A stretch of DNA of 21,492 bases, taken from the IMG/VR virus record IMGVR_UViG_3300037882_002434, positions 1 through 21,492 of that record; one strand, given 5' to 3'. Positions 6,197-13,573 of the stretch are shown in pieces. The position numbers were made by a program, and so were the translations under genes. A model generated the notes under the pieces. That model was given only the letters and a program-made list of their open reading frames with translations. It did no database searches and was not told the DNA's origin. The stretch is from a virus. The stretch's first letter is position 1; each line of letters begins with the position of its first letter.

Positions 6197-6787
6197 GTGC
6201 CCAGACCTAAGGCAGCCAAAAAACGCGCCGAACTTGACGACAAAATGAAGCACTTCATCGTCACGCAACTGGCGATGTACCACACCCGCGGTGAAGTATG
6301 TGACATGGTGCGCGACGAGTTCGGCAGCGATTTAGATATGGGTGATCGCGGCAGCAGAACATATGGCGACCGTGTGCGCGTTTATGACGCGGACTGCACG
6401 TATAGTTCAGGCAAACTGTCCGAGCGGTGGCGCACGTTGTTTTGGGAGACACGCAATCAGTATTTAAGCAATATCGCTAAGCATGCTGTGGCGCATAAAG
6501 CTGTACGATTGCGTAGTCTCGGGCGGATGGCGGGCAAGGCAGAAGACGAAGGCGATTACGCATTGGCAGCCAAGATGCTCGAGCAGGCAGCCAAAGAGGT
6601 TGGCGGGGTCTTCACCAATGAATCAGTCGTCAACCAGCAGGTATCTCTCTCTGGTTCTATCACACACGGGATTGCAGCAATGAGCGAAGATGAACGTCGG
6701 CTAGCACTTGAGGACCGCCTGAACGAAGCTATATTGCGCCTGCCTGCGCCTAAAATTGAGAATACTGACCCGGAAGGCGGACGGTGA
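6197..6787 (+). CDS. Terminase small subunit-like protein (DUF2280 type)
   Basis: A 196-aa protein from GTG 6197. The core matches DUF2280: KHFIVTQLAMYHTRGEV, then VRDEFG, a variable segment with YDADCTYSSGKLSERWRTLF, HKAVRLRSLGRMAGKAEDEG, and ALAAKMLEQAAKEVGGVFTN. Members of this family sit directly before large terminases and are taken to be the DNA-recognition subunit that selects packaging sites. The first helices probably form a helix-turn-helix. The C-terminal 50 residues, with MSEDERRLALEDRLNEAIL, are likely the oligomerisation or TerL-contact helix. An N-terminal Lys/Arg run (RPKAAKKRAE) precedes the domain. No good Shine-Dalgarno is seen before 6197, so the start is uncertain; the upstream extension to 6080 overlaps a conserved gene. 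Confidence 0.8.
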   Translation: MPRPKAAKKRAELDDKMKHFIVTQLAMYHTRGEVCDMVRDEFGSDLDMGDRGSRTYGDRVRVYDADCTYSSGKLSERWRTLFWETRNQYLSNIAKHAVAHKAVRLRSLGRMAGKAEDEGDYALAAKMLEQAAKEVGGVFTNESVVNQQVSLSGSITHGIAAMSEDERRLALEDRLNEAILRLPAPKIENTDPEGGR

Positions 6788-6791
6788 CGTT

Positions 6792-7604
6792 GTGCAGGCT
6801 GTTGACCGCATTCTTGAGCGTATAGCAACCAAGTCCCGCGCGCTTGGCGTGGCTATGCCGGACCCGGCCGCGCTGATCGGCACGCTGAGCAATGACGACG
6901 TGGAAGCATTGCTTGCCGAAATACTGGTCGATGAAGAGCGGGCCATGTTTAACAAGTTTGCCGACCTGTTTCCAGACGATGGCCCGTATCGGCGCGAACT
7001 GTATAAAAAGCACCTGCGGTTCTTCTCGGAGGGAAAGCGGCGCCGCGAACGATTATTTTTGGCTGGCAACCGCACGGGCAAGACAGTGGCCGGTGGATAT
7101 GAAGCGACAAGCCACCTGACTGGCGATTATGCGCATTGGTGGGAAGGGCGCGAGTTTCGCAAACCGATCCGGGCATGGGTGGCAGGCGACACGAACGAGA
7201 CGACGCGCGACATTCTCCAACAGCTGTTGCTTGGCAACATCTGCTATGACGGCCCTCTGAAGGGCGTAGACGGCTCCGGCCTGATACCTCGCGCAAACAT
7301 CGGTCGACCGATCTGGAAGACTGGTGTGCAGAACATGGTTGATACTGTCCCGATCAAGCACAAGAGCGGCGGATGGTCGACATTGGGGTTCAAGTCCTAC
7401 GATCAAGGGCGGCGGGTGTTTCAAGGGACCGCCAAAGAATTGATCTGGCTTGACGAAGAGGTGCCAGAAGATGTGTACAACGAATGCCTCGTCCGGACAG
7501 CCACCACACGCGGAATTCTTATCCTGACCTTCACTCCGTTGATGGGCATCACCAAGCTGGTCGACGATTTTCTGTCAGATGCTGGTGGGTCTGCAATTTT
7601 CTGA
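6792..7604 (+). CDS. Terminase large subunit, ATPase part (N-terminal fragment of split TerL)
   Basis: Packaging motor ATPase domain, 270 aa from GTG 6792; TTG 6756 is also possible but lies inside TerS. It has a Walker A motif AGNRTGKT (residues 91-98), a Walker B motif LIWLDEE (197-203) with the catalytic Glu following Asp, and the coupling motif LTFTPLMG (225-232). The pattern VAGDTNETTRDIL and LGFKSYDQGRRVFQGTAKE is characteristic of TerL proteins found with DUF2280 small subunits. The frame hits TGA at 7602-7604 in the linker between the ATPase and nuclease domains. The nuclease half continues in another frame from about 7667. No conserved ATPase motif is missing, so this half should fold. 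Whether it acts as a separate subunit or is joined to the second half is the main question. Confidence 0.9.
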   Translation: MQAVDRILERIATKSRALGVAMPDPAALIGTLSNDDVEALLAEILVDEERAMFNKFADLFPDDGPYRRELYKKHLRFFSEGKRRRERLFLAGNRTGKTVAGGYEATSHLTGDYAHWWEGREFRKPIRAWVAGDTNETTRDILQQLLLGNICYDGPLKGVDGSGLIPRANIGRPIWKTGVQNMVDTVPIKHKSGGWSTLGFKSYDQGRRVFQGTAKELIWLDEEVPEDVYNECLVRTATTRGILILTFTPLMGITKLVDDFLSDAGGSAIF

Positions 7605-7666
7605 TCTAGCATAATCTATAAACTATCGATATGGGATAGTTTATTGGCCACGGGGGTGCAGGGTTT
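7602..7666 (+). other. Interruption in the terminase gene (hairpin, stops in all frames)
   Basis: The interval begins with TGA right after a TTC codon and ends at TTT just before the second half of TerL. All three frames carry stops: TGA 7602, TAA 7612, TAA 7619 and TAG 7637. A perfect 10-bp stem (7618-7627 with 7635-7644, 7-nt loop) sits in the middle. GGGGGTG (7652-7658) is a good Shine-Dalgarno, 8 nt before TTG 7667. Imperfect direct repeats (7584-7604 and 7652-7673) flank the hairpin. Confidence 0.8.
7618..7644 (+). other. Perfect 10-bp stem-loop inside TerL interruption
   Basis: Left arm ATAAACTATC, loop GATATGG, right arm GATAGTTTAT. It is AT-rich and has no U-run after it, so it does not look like a terminator. 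It lies 14-16 nt after the TGA and 22 nt before the second TerL reading frame. Confidence 0.85.
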
Positions 7667-8419
7667 TTGTCTGAAACAGCAACATTTTTGAGGTCTTCAC
7701 GCGCGGTCGTCATGTGCGGCATGGATGATGTTCCACATTTGCACGCCACAACCAAAGAAGAAATCCTTGCATCGACCCCGCCACATCTGCGCGCCAGCCG
7801 CAAAGATGGTACTCCGTCGCTTGGGGCCGGAGCAATATATCCGATAGAGCCAGCAAACTTCACCGTCGCGCCATTCAGCATTCCGGAACACTGGAAACGG
7901 TCATATGGCTTTGATGTCGGATGGAATGTCACCACGGCGATCTTTGGTGCAATCGATCCGGATACCGACATTGGCTATCTGTACTCGGAGCACTACCGCC
8001 GTGAAGCCCAGCCATTAGTGCACGCAGCGGGTATTAAACTTCGCGGCGACTGGATACCAGGTGCCATAGACCCGGCTGCGCGTGGACGTGCACAGAAGGA
8101 CGGCGAGAACTTGCTGTCGATATACCGCAGCCTTGATCTGAAACTTACGCCTGCCGACAATGCAGTGGAGGCTGGGTTGTTTGCGGTCTGGGAAGATTTG
8201 AGCATTGGCCGCCTCAAAGTGTTCTCGAACATGACAAATTGGCTGCGCGAGCATCGACTGTACCGCCGTGATGAAAACGGCAAGATCGTCAAAAAGGACG
8301 ATCACTGCATGGATGCCACTCGGTATTGGCGAATGACCGGTCGCCGCATAGCAATCACCCGCCCATTTCAAAAGCAGGTACCGCAGATATTTCGCGGCGA
8401 CGCCAGAATAGGATATTAA
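7667..8419 (+). CDS. Terminase large subunit, nuclease part (C-terminal fragment of split TerL)
   Basis: A 250-aa C-terminal half of the packaging terminase, an RNase H-like endonuclease that cuts concatemers. It starts with the linker segment AVVMCGMDDVPHL and IPPH-like TPPHLRASRKDG-PSLGAGAIYP, which in intact homologues follows the ATPase domain directly. The metal-binding acids are probably Asp83 (GFDVGWN), Asp135 (GAIDPAARG) and Asp216 (HCMDATRY). QKDGENLLSIYRSL and TPADNAVEAG are further family signatures. TTG 7667 is the first start in this frame after the last stop (TAG 7637-7639), with GGGGGTG 8 nt upstream; ATG 7712 would cut into the conserved linker. The domain is complete, so the split has not damaged the fold. 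Confidence 0.9.
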   Translation: MSETATFLRSSRAVVMCGMDDVPHLHATTKEEILASTPPHLRASRKDGTPSLGAGAIYPIEPANFTVAPFSIPEHWKRSYGFDVGWNVTTAIFGAIDPDTDIGYLYSEHYRREAQPLVHAAGIKLRGDWIPGAIDPAARGRAQKDGENLLSIYRSLDLKLTPADNAVEAGLFAVWEDLSIGRLKVFSNMTNWLREHRLYRRDENGKIVKKDDHCMDATRYWRMTGRRIAITRPFQKQVPQIFRGDARIGY

Positions 8420-8422
8420 CCA

Positions 8423-10759
8423 ATGGCTGACACTGTTTTCGCTGATGAATTTGCGCAGGCTTATGATGCCCGCGAGCAAGAGCAGCAGGAAGGCGTACGC
8501 CGGGCACGAGTGCGCGAAGCTGCGACGTCGATCATTGCTAGGCTGGAAACCATAGCCAACGACCATGTTCGCCGCCGTCGGCCAATTGAATTAGTGTGGC
8601 TGTCCGCTTTGCGTGCCTACCACGGTAGGTATGACGACGTCGTAGAGCGTGAGTTGATGGCAGCAGAACGAGCGGGGAAGCCGCGTGCGCGGGCCTATGT
8701 GAAGCTGGCACGGGCTAAATCAGACGCATGGGAAGCCCGGATGTTTGATCTGTTGTTCCCGTCTGATGAAAAGAACTGGGGTATTGAGGAAACGCCAGTG
8801 CCTCTGCTGACCGATGGGTCAAAGCAGGCGTTGGCGCAGGCACTGGCGGCGGAGCAGCAAGCGATGGATGCCACTCAAGCCGCCAATGCAGCGGCACAGG
8901 CGGGGCAATCGCCCGACGCGCATATTGCAGAGGCGGCCATGAGTGGTGCGCAGTTGGTTGAGGCCCGCACGCAGGCGCAGCAGCTGCAAGATGAGGTTGA
9001 TGAGGTCCGCAAGCGTGCGGAGTTGATGCAAAAGGAAATCGAAGACCAGTTCATTGAGTGCGACTATCCAAAACGGGCACGCGATGCAATCCGCAATGGC
9101 GTCAGATTGGGTATCGGCGTGCTCAAGGGGCCGCTGGTGGCCAACCGGCCCGCGCGCAGATGGGCCAATGTCGGTGGTGCGCACCAATTGCAACACTCGC
9201 CCGATCAGCGACCAGAGGTGCGCTCGATTGACCCGTGGAACTTCTTTCCGGACGATAGCGCCACATCAATGGAAGATGCAGAGTTTACCTTTGAGCGCTA
9301 TTTTCCCGGAAAGCAGACGTTACGGCGTCTGGCCCGCACACTGAACTTCGACACCGATTCGATTGCAGAATTGCTCAAAGAAGGACCGACAGCAGGACTA
9401 GGCGAAACCGAGTTTCTGACCAGCCTGCGCGCAGTGTCAAACGACTATGACGCCGAGATAAGCGGACGGTATTTGATGTGGGAGTATAACGGCCCACTGG
9501 AGACCGTGGAGATTGCCACCCTCTTAGAAGCGGCCGGCGAAAGCGAGCGCGCCGCCGAGATGCTGCGCGATGAAGACCCGATGGCCGAAAACATGGTCAC
9601 CATGCACTTTTGCCAAGGCCGACTGCTCAAACTTGCCGACCAGTACGTCATGGACAGCGGAGAGACACTTTACAGCACGTTCGCATTTGCGCCTGGCGAG
9701 GCATCAATCATGGATGCATCCGGTGTGCCTGGCTTAATGCTCGACAGTTTGCGCGTACTAAACGGTGCATGGCGAATGATGATTGACAACGGAGCCATGT
9801 CTGCATTGCCGCAGGTTGTTCGCGACCGCCGCCGAATTGTCGGTGCAGATGGAGATAACGAAATACGCCCGGGCAAATTGTGGGATGTGGTTGGCGAGAG
9901 CATGCCACACGAATCGCCTCCTTTCCAAGTGTTTAACATCGTCAACAATCAGGGTGCGCTGGCTGGAATCGTGGAGATGGCGCTTAAGTTCATTGATGAA
10001 GAAACCAGCCTGCCGCTCATATCGCAGGGCGAACAAGGGTCGCATATCACGCAGACAGCAAGCGGAATGTCGATGTTGTTCAACAGCGCCAATGTCATTT
10101 TCCGTCGTGCAGTCAAATGCTGGGACGACGATATGACAACGCCCGTTGTTCGACGTTTCTACGACTGGAACATGCAATTTAACCCGAAGGAAGAAATTAA
10201 GGGCGACATGCAGATCAAAGCCGTCGGGACAAGCGTACTGCTGGTCCGCGAAATGCAGGCCCAGAACCTATTGATGATCGCGCGCGACTGGTCTGTGCAC
10301 CCGGTGTTATCGCACGCTCTGAAAAGCGGTGGTTATGCTGCTGCCCGTGCAGCTGTGCAGTCAATGAGCATGGGGCCGACGTCTATAATGGTGAGCGAAG
10401 ACGAGTTCGAGGAGAACCTTAAAAATTTGGCAGCATCCGCCAGCGAACAGATGTCGCCCGACGTCATGCGCGCGCAGGCAACAGTGCAGGCCGCGACGAT
10501 CCAAGCCGAGAGCCGCCAAAAATCTGATGAAACCGCCAAGGAAATTGCGATGCTGCGTCGCGAAACAGAGTTGATTCAATTGGCACAGCAGAACAACATG
10601 ACACTGGAGGCACTGCAAGCCAAGCTGGCGATGCACAAAACAGAGATGGACAGCAAAGAGCGAATCTTTGCCGCAGAAGCCGCCATTCAGTCCGAGGCAC
10701 GCGAGCAGGCGGCAGCCCTTGGCCAGCAAGCACCTGGTGGCGGGGGCGGCACACTATGA
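8423..10759 (+). CDS. Portal protein
   Basis: A 778-aa protein directly after TerL, the usual position and a fitting size for a large portal (P22-like portals are about 725 aa). It forms the dodecameric ring for DNA entry. Residues about 80-110 (ARAYVKLARAKSDAWEARMFDLLFPSDEKNW) and 260-300 (PWNFFPDDSATSMEDAEFTFER) match the portal core of phages with DUF2280 terminases. An inserted Ala/Gln-rich coiled coil spans about 140-215. LISQGEQGSHITQTASGMSML (about 532-552) fits the stem region, followed by VVRRFYDWNMQFNP. The last 120 residues are a Gln/Met-rich coiled coil, perhaps a barrel, ending in Gly-rich residues. AGGAT precedes ATG 8423. Its stop is coupled by ATGA to the next gene. Confidence 0.85.
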   Translation: MADTVFADEFAQAYDAREQEQQEGVRRARVREAATSIIARLETIANDHVRRRRPIELVWLSALRAYHGRYDDVVERELMAAERAGKPRARAYVKLARAKSDAWEARMFDLLFPSDEKNWGIEETPVPLLTDGSKQALAQALAAEQQAMDATQAANAAAQAGQSPDAHIAEAAMSGAQLVEARTQAQQLQDEVDEVRKRAELMQKEIEDQFIECDYPKRARDAIRNGVRLGIGVLKGPLVANRPARRWANVGGAHQLQHSPDQRPEVRSIDPWNFFPDDSATSMEDAEFTFERYFPGKQTLRRLARTLNFDTDSIAELLKEGPTAGLGETEFLTSLRAVSNDYDAEISGRYLMWEYNGPLETVEIATLLEAAGESERAAEMLRDEDPMAENMVTMHFCQGRLLKLADQYVMDSGETLYSTFAFAPGEASIMDASGVPGLMLDSLRVLNGAWRMMIDNGAMSALPQVVRDRRRIVGADGDNEIRPGKLWDVVGESMPHESPPFQVFNIVNNQGALAGIVEMALKFIDEETSLPLISQGEQGSHITQTASGMSMLFNSANVIFRRAVKCWDDDMTTPVVRRFYDWNMQFNPKEEIKGDMQIKAVGTSVLLVREMQAQNLLMIARDWSVHPVLSHALKSGGYAAARAAVQSMSMGPTSIMVSEDEFEENLKNLAASASEQMSPDVMRAQATVQAATIQAESRQKSDETAKEIAMLRRETELIQLAQQNNMTLEALQAKLAMHKTEMDSKERIFAAEAAIQSEAREQAAALGQQAPGGGGGTL

Positions 10760-10998
10760 GCAACATTGAATGGAACGCCGTTGTTGCTGAATGCGAGGCC
10801 ATCATATCTACGTCGCTCGAGGCGCTTGAGCGCGGCGGCGATGTCAGCATGGATATCACGCACCGTGGGCGAATCCAGGCCGCGCGGCGCATCTTGCGCA
10901 TGGGCACCTCAGTAGCGCCCACTGAACAATCACCGCAGCATGGTGAACATATTTCCGGATTTATGCCAGCGGCATCCCCCAGACCATTATTCATCTGA
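10756..10998 (+). CDS. Small helical hypothetical protein between portal and scaffold
   Basis: An 80-aa protein starting in the ATGA overlap with the portal stop. The first 50 residues are helical with an acidic/basic pattern (WNAVVAECEAIISTSLEALERGG, then RIQAARRILRMG). The remainder is Pro/Ser-rich and probably disordered. No family is recognised. Its place between portal and scaffold suggests a head-assembly accessory role. Translational coupling to the portal gene supports expression. Confidence 0.65.
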   Translation: MSNIEWNAVVAECEAIISTSLEALERGGDVSMDITHRGRIQAARRILRMGTSVAPTEQSPQHGEHISGFMPAASPRPLFI

Positions 10999-11015
10999 TG
11001 AAAGGCTATTGACCA

Positions 11016-11966
11016 ATGAGTAAAGATTTGTCATCTACTGCACCATCTTCTTTGGAAGATAGCGAAGACTTCGACGCTGCATTCGATCAGCTTGCGAATG
11101 ATCGCGATGGCCGAGACGGGCAAACCCCGGAGCCGCCAGCGCCATCAAACCCAGGCACGGATATGGCAGATGTGAACGCCCCCGACAGCGCTGCTGTTGG
11201 CGATATCCAGTCGGCACAGCATGAATCTGCCCCGTCGGACACAAATCAAGCAGATGATATCTGGGCGGGTGCGCCCGCTCATTTGCGCGAAGCCTATGAG
11301 GCCCAGCGCCGTGACGCGGAACAGAACGCATTCAAGGTCGCAAGACTGTCCAAGCAGGTATCGGTTCAGGACCGGCAATTGCACTCGATTCAACGTGGCG
11401 CAAGTGACGGCGACCGGAAGGCCAGCGCTAACCAAGTAAAAGCGCTGTTGAACGGGGAACAGATGACGCAGTTTAAGGATGACTATCCTGAAATTGCCGA
11501 TGTCTTCCTTCCTGTCATGCAAGCCCAAGCCGACGAACTGAACCGTGTGCGGGAACAGACGCTAACGATTGAGCAGGTGCAGGAAGGCCAAGACCTTCAA
11601 GTACAGTTTGATACATTCCGGCAGCTGGTGCCCGACTATACCGAATTGGCAGGCCGCGCCGAACTGGCCGACTGGGTAGCCACCCAACCGCGCCACATTC
11701 GCGAGGCATATGGCCGCAACGCCGAGAATATCGTCGATGCCGAAGAGGCAGCCGACGTGCTGAACCGCTTCAAGCAAACGCTTGGCGAAAGCACCCAGGA
11801 CACCGCTTCGACGCCAAAAACCGATCCACGCCGCGCGCGCCAGATGGAGGGGGCACGATCTGTACGAACACCGGGGTTCTCGCCGTCCGCGACCGGAATA
11901 TCCGATGATTTTGATACAGCGTTCGACCAGTTGGCAAAGCAACGCGAGGCACGACGTAAACGCTAA
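11016..11966 (+). CDS. Scaffolding-like protein
   Basis: A 316-aa acidic, helical protein directly before the major capsid gene, the usual place of a scaffold that shapes the procapsid. The N-terminal 80 residues are acidic and disordered (Asp, Pro, Ser). Residues about 83-270 are mainly helical, with APAHLREAYEAQRRDAEQNAF and ALLNGEQMTQFKDDYPEIADVF followed by a coiled-coil stretch. The C-terminus is basic (QREARRKR), as in scaffolds that bind the capsid through an end helix. Odd feature: the motif DFDAAFDQLA near the N-terminus (about residues 18-27) recurs as DFDTAFDQLA just before the C-terminal basic tail. AAAGG at 11001-11005 may serve as its Shine-Dalgarno. No protease is seen nearby, so removal of the scaffold is not explained. 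Confidence 0.75.
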   Translation: MSKDLSSTAPSSLEDSEDFDAAFDQLANDRDGRDGQTPEPPAPSNPGTDMADVNAPDSAAVGDIQSAQHESAPSDTNQADDIWAGAPAHLREAYEAQRRDAEQNAFKVARLSKQVSVQDRQLHSIQRGASDGDRKASANQVKALLNGEQMTQFKDDYPEIADVFLPVMQAQADELNRVREQTLTIEQVQEGQDLQVQFDTFRQLVPDYTELAGRAELADWVATQPRHIREAYGRNAENIVDAEEAADVLNRFKQTLGESTQDTASTPKTDPRRARQMEGARSVRTPGFSPSATGISDDFDTAFDQLAKQREARRKR

Positions 11967-12012
11967 ATCTTGGTCGTAGGCAGGTAGGCCTTCGACTCAA
12001 AAGGAGAATAAA

Positions 12013-13008
12013 ATGCCTATTTCATCTTATGGCGACATCAGCCAGCGTACCGCCGTCCATGCAATGATGGATTATCTCGACTATGTGCATCCGCGCATTA
12101 TTCTCAACAAGTTCGGGCAAACACACAAAATCCCGAAAAACAAGGCGCAGACCATCAAGATGCGTCGGCCAGTACCGTTTGCGGTGTCGACCGTGCCCAT
12201 CGTTGAAGGCGTAACGCCTAACCCACACGGCATCACCTATGAAGACGTTCAAGTATCACTGGCGCAGTATGGCGACCTGGCTGGGCTCACCGATGTGGTG
12301 CAGGATCTGTCGGAAGACCCAGTGCTGCAGCATATGGTGAAGCTGTCGGGTGAAAACGCAGCAGCGGTCATCGAACAGGTAACGTACGGAGTTGTGCGCG
12401 GCGGCACCAACGTGATCTATGCCAACGGTGCGAACCGCGCGGCGGTCAACACCAAGGTGACACTGGCCAAACAGCGTGCGGCGACCAAGTTTTTGGCGCG
12501 GATGAAAGCTCGCAAGATCACCGAAATCTTGAGCGCATCGCCCAATATTGGCACTGAACCGGTGGAGGCAGCCTATGTGGCTGTGTGCCATACCGATCTT
12601 GGCCCCGATATCAGAGATATGCCGGGGTTCGTGCACGTCAGTGAGTATGGCAACCGCAAGCCTTTGTGCGATGAAGAGCTGGGGTCCGTTGACGATGTGC
12701 GTTATGTGCTGAGCGAAGACCTCGCTCCGTTCATCAACGCAGGTGGCGCAGCAGGCGGCTTAGTGGATTCCACTGGTGGCGCAAATGCCGATGTCTATCC
12801 GATCATCATCTTTGGTAAGGAAGCCTTTGGCACAACGCCACTTAAAGGTTCGGAAGCGGCCCGCGTGTACGTTCACAACCCCGATCAGTCTGACAAGGCA
12901 GACCCGATCGCTCAACGCGGCTTTGTGGGTTGGAAGGCCTACTTTGCAGCACTGATCCTCAATCAGGCATGGCTCATTCGCATGGAAGTAGCGGCAACTA
13001 AGCTGTAA
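12013..13008 (+). CDS. Major capsid protein, N4-gp56 family
   Basis: A 331-aa HK97-fold shell protein. The N-terminus (SYGDISQRTAVHAMMDYLDY, then HPRIILNKFGQTHKIPKNK and KMRRPVPF) and the following EGVTPNPHGITYEDV, QYGDLAGLTDVVQDL are typical of the N4-gp56 family. The C-terminal region has IIIFGKEAFGTTPL, DPIAQRGFVGWKAYFAALILNQAWLIRMEV, also conserved. It has the strongest ribosome-binding site in the window (AAAAGGAGAATAAA before ATG 12013), consistent with the most abundant virion protein. It lies 46 nt after the scaffold and is followed by a structured gap at 13009-13084. Confidence 0.93.
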   Translation: MPISSYGDISQRTAVHAMMDYLDYVHPRIILNKFGQTHKIPKNKAQTIKMRRPVPFAVSTVPIVEGVTPNPHGITYEDVQVSLAQYGDLAGLTDVVQDLSEDPVLQHMVKLSGENAAAVIEQVTYGVVRGGTNVIYANGANRAAVNTKVTLAKQRAATKFLARMKARKITEILSASPNIGTEPVEAAYVAVCHTDLGPDIRDMPGFVHVSEYGNRKPLCDEELGSVDDVRYVLSEDLAPFINAGGAAGGLVDSTGGANADVYPIIIFGKEAFGTTPLKGSEAARVYVHNPDQSDKADPIAQRGFVGWKAYFAALILNQAWLIRMEVAATKL

Positions 13009-13084
13009 TAATCCTGACGATCAGGGTGGGGAGCGGGAAACTGCGCCCTGCCCTGTCGAATGTTGCCACGAAAGGAACGCTACC
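13009..13084 (+). promoter_or_regulatory. Structured gap after capsid gene (overlapping hairpins)
   Basis: A small hairpin (CCTGA 13013-13017 / TCAGG 13021-13025) overlaps a longer one whose left arm 13022-13031 pairs with 13046-13055 (10 bp, two G-U pairs, 14-nt loop). They share bases, so they cannot form together. No U-run follows, so a classic terminator is unlikely; mRNA processing or attenuation is possible. GAAAGGAACG just before 13085 is the next ribosome-binding site. Confidence 0.4.
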
Positions 13085-13495
13085 ATGGCCAAGACAACAA
13101 GCATCAAAGACTCTGTAACAACATCACCTGAAACTTCCGAAAAGACTGTGATTTTTGCAGGCGCGACCGCCGACAGCCCCATCACCGGATCAATCAACCT
13201 TAAAAACTTTTCGTTTGCCCGCAACAAGCCTGTGCGCGTGACAGACGATCAACTTGCAATCATTGATCGCGACGTGTTTCCCTATACGATTGTGGACAAG
13301 CCGCGTTCGACCAAAAATCCGGTCGATGCATCAACAGATTCCTCTTCATCTCTCGCGGCAAAGGGGGCCAGCGATGACGGAGAAGGGGATGGCGTTGGCA
13401 CAGTAAATGCCACGCCCGGGGGTGACGACGTAACGAGCGAGGCTGATGCTTCGAAACCGGGCGACGTCACCTCCACCACAACAAGCGACGGCTAA
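13085..13495 (+). CDS. Hypothetical capsid-adjacent protein (136 aa)
   Basis: An ATG 13085 start with AAAGGAA upstream. The N-terminal 80 residues may fold (KTVIFAGATADSPITG, FSFARNKPVRVTDDQLAIIDRDVFPYTIVD). This resembles short accessory proteins found after capsid genes, possibly involved in decoration or head completion, but I do not recognise a named family. The C-terminal 50 residues are disordered, rich in Ser, Thr, Asp and Gly. It is flanked by a hairpin-containing gap on either side, so its expression may be set independently from the capsid. Confidence 0.65.
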   Translation: MAKTTSIKDSVTTSPETSEKTVIFAGATADSPITGSINLKNFSFARNKPVRVTDDQLAIIDRDVFPYTIVDKPRSTKNPVDASTDSSSSLAAKGASDDGEGDGVGTVNATPGGDDVTSEADASKPGDVTSTTTSDG

Positions 13496-13501
13496 TACCA
13501 T

Positions 13502-13530
13502 AGGGGTCTCCATCGCACGGCGACCCCTTT
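13502..13530 (+). terminator. Probable intrinsic terminator
   Basis: A 7-bp perfect stem, AGGGGTC (13502-13508) with GACCCCT (13522-13528), 13-nt loop, followed by TTT and a C-run. It lies in the gap after the capsid-adjacent gene. The short T tract suggests partial termination, which would lower the expression of downstream tail genes relative to capsid. Confidence 0.55.
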
Positions 13531-13573
13531 CCCCCAAAAACCTGATTTACCCCTAACAACACGGAGAACACCA

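Noticed and set aside
7618-7644. Intrinsic terminator inside the terminase gene
   Set aside because: The stem is AT-rich and is followed by TGGCCACG rather than a T-run.
7602-7666. Group I or group II intron in the terminase gene
   Set aside because: The interval is about 65 nt, far too short for a self-splicing catalytic core or a homing endonuclease.
7602-7670. Simple -1 or +1 frameshift joining the two terminase halves
   Set aside because: All three frames contain stops between 7602 and 7639, so a single slip cannot join them.
10464-10994. Long reverse-strand ORF (176 codons)
   Set aside because: It lies opposite the portal C-terminus and the small coupled gene. Its translation is rich in Cys, Arg and Ser with no domain pattern, and all recognisable genes are on the + strand.
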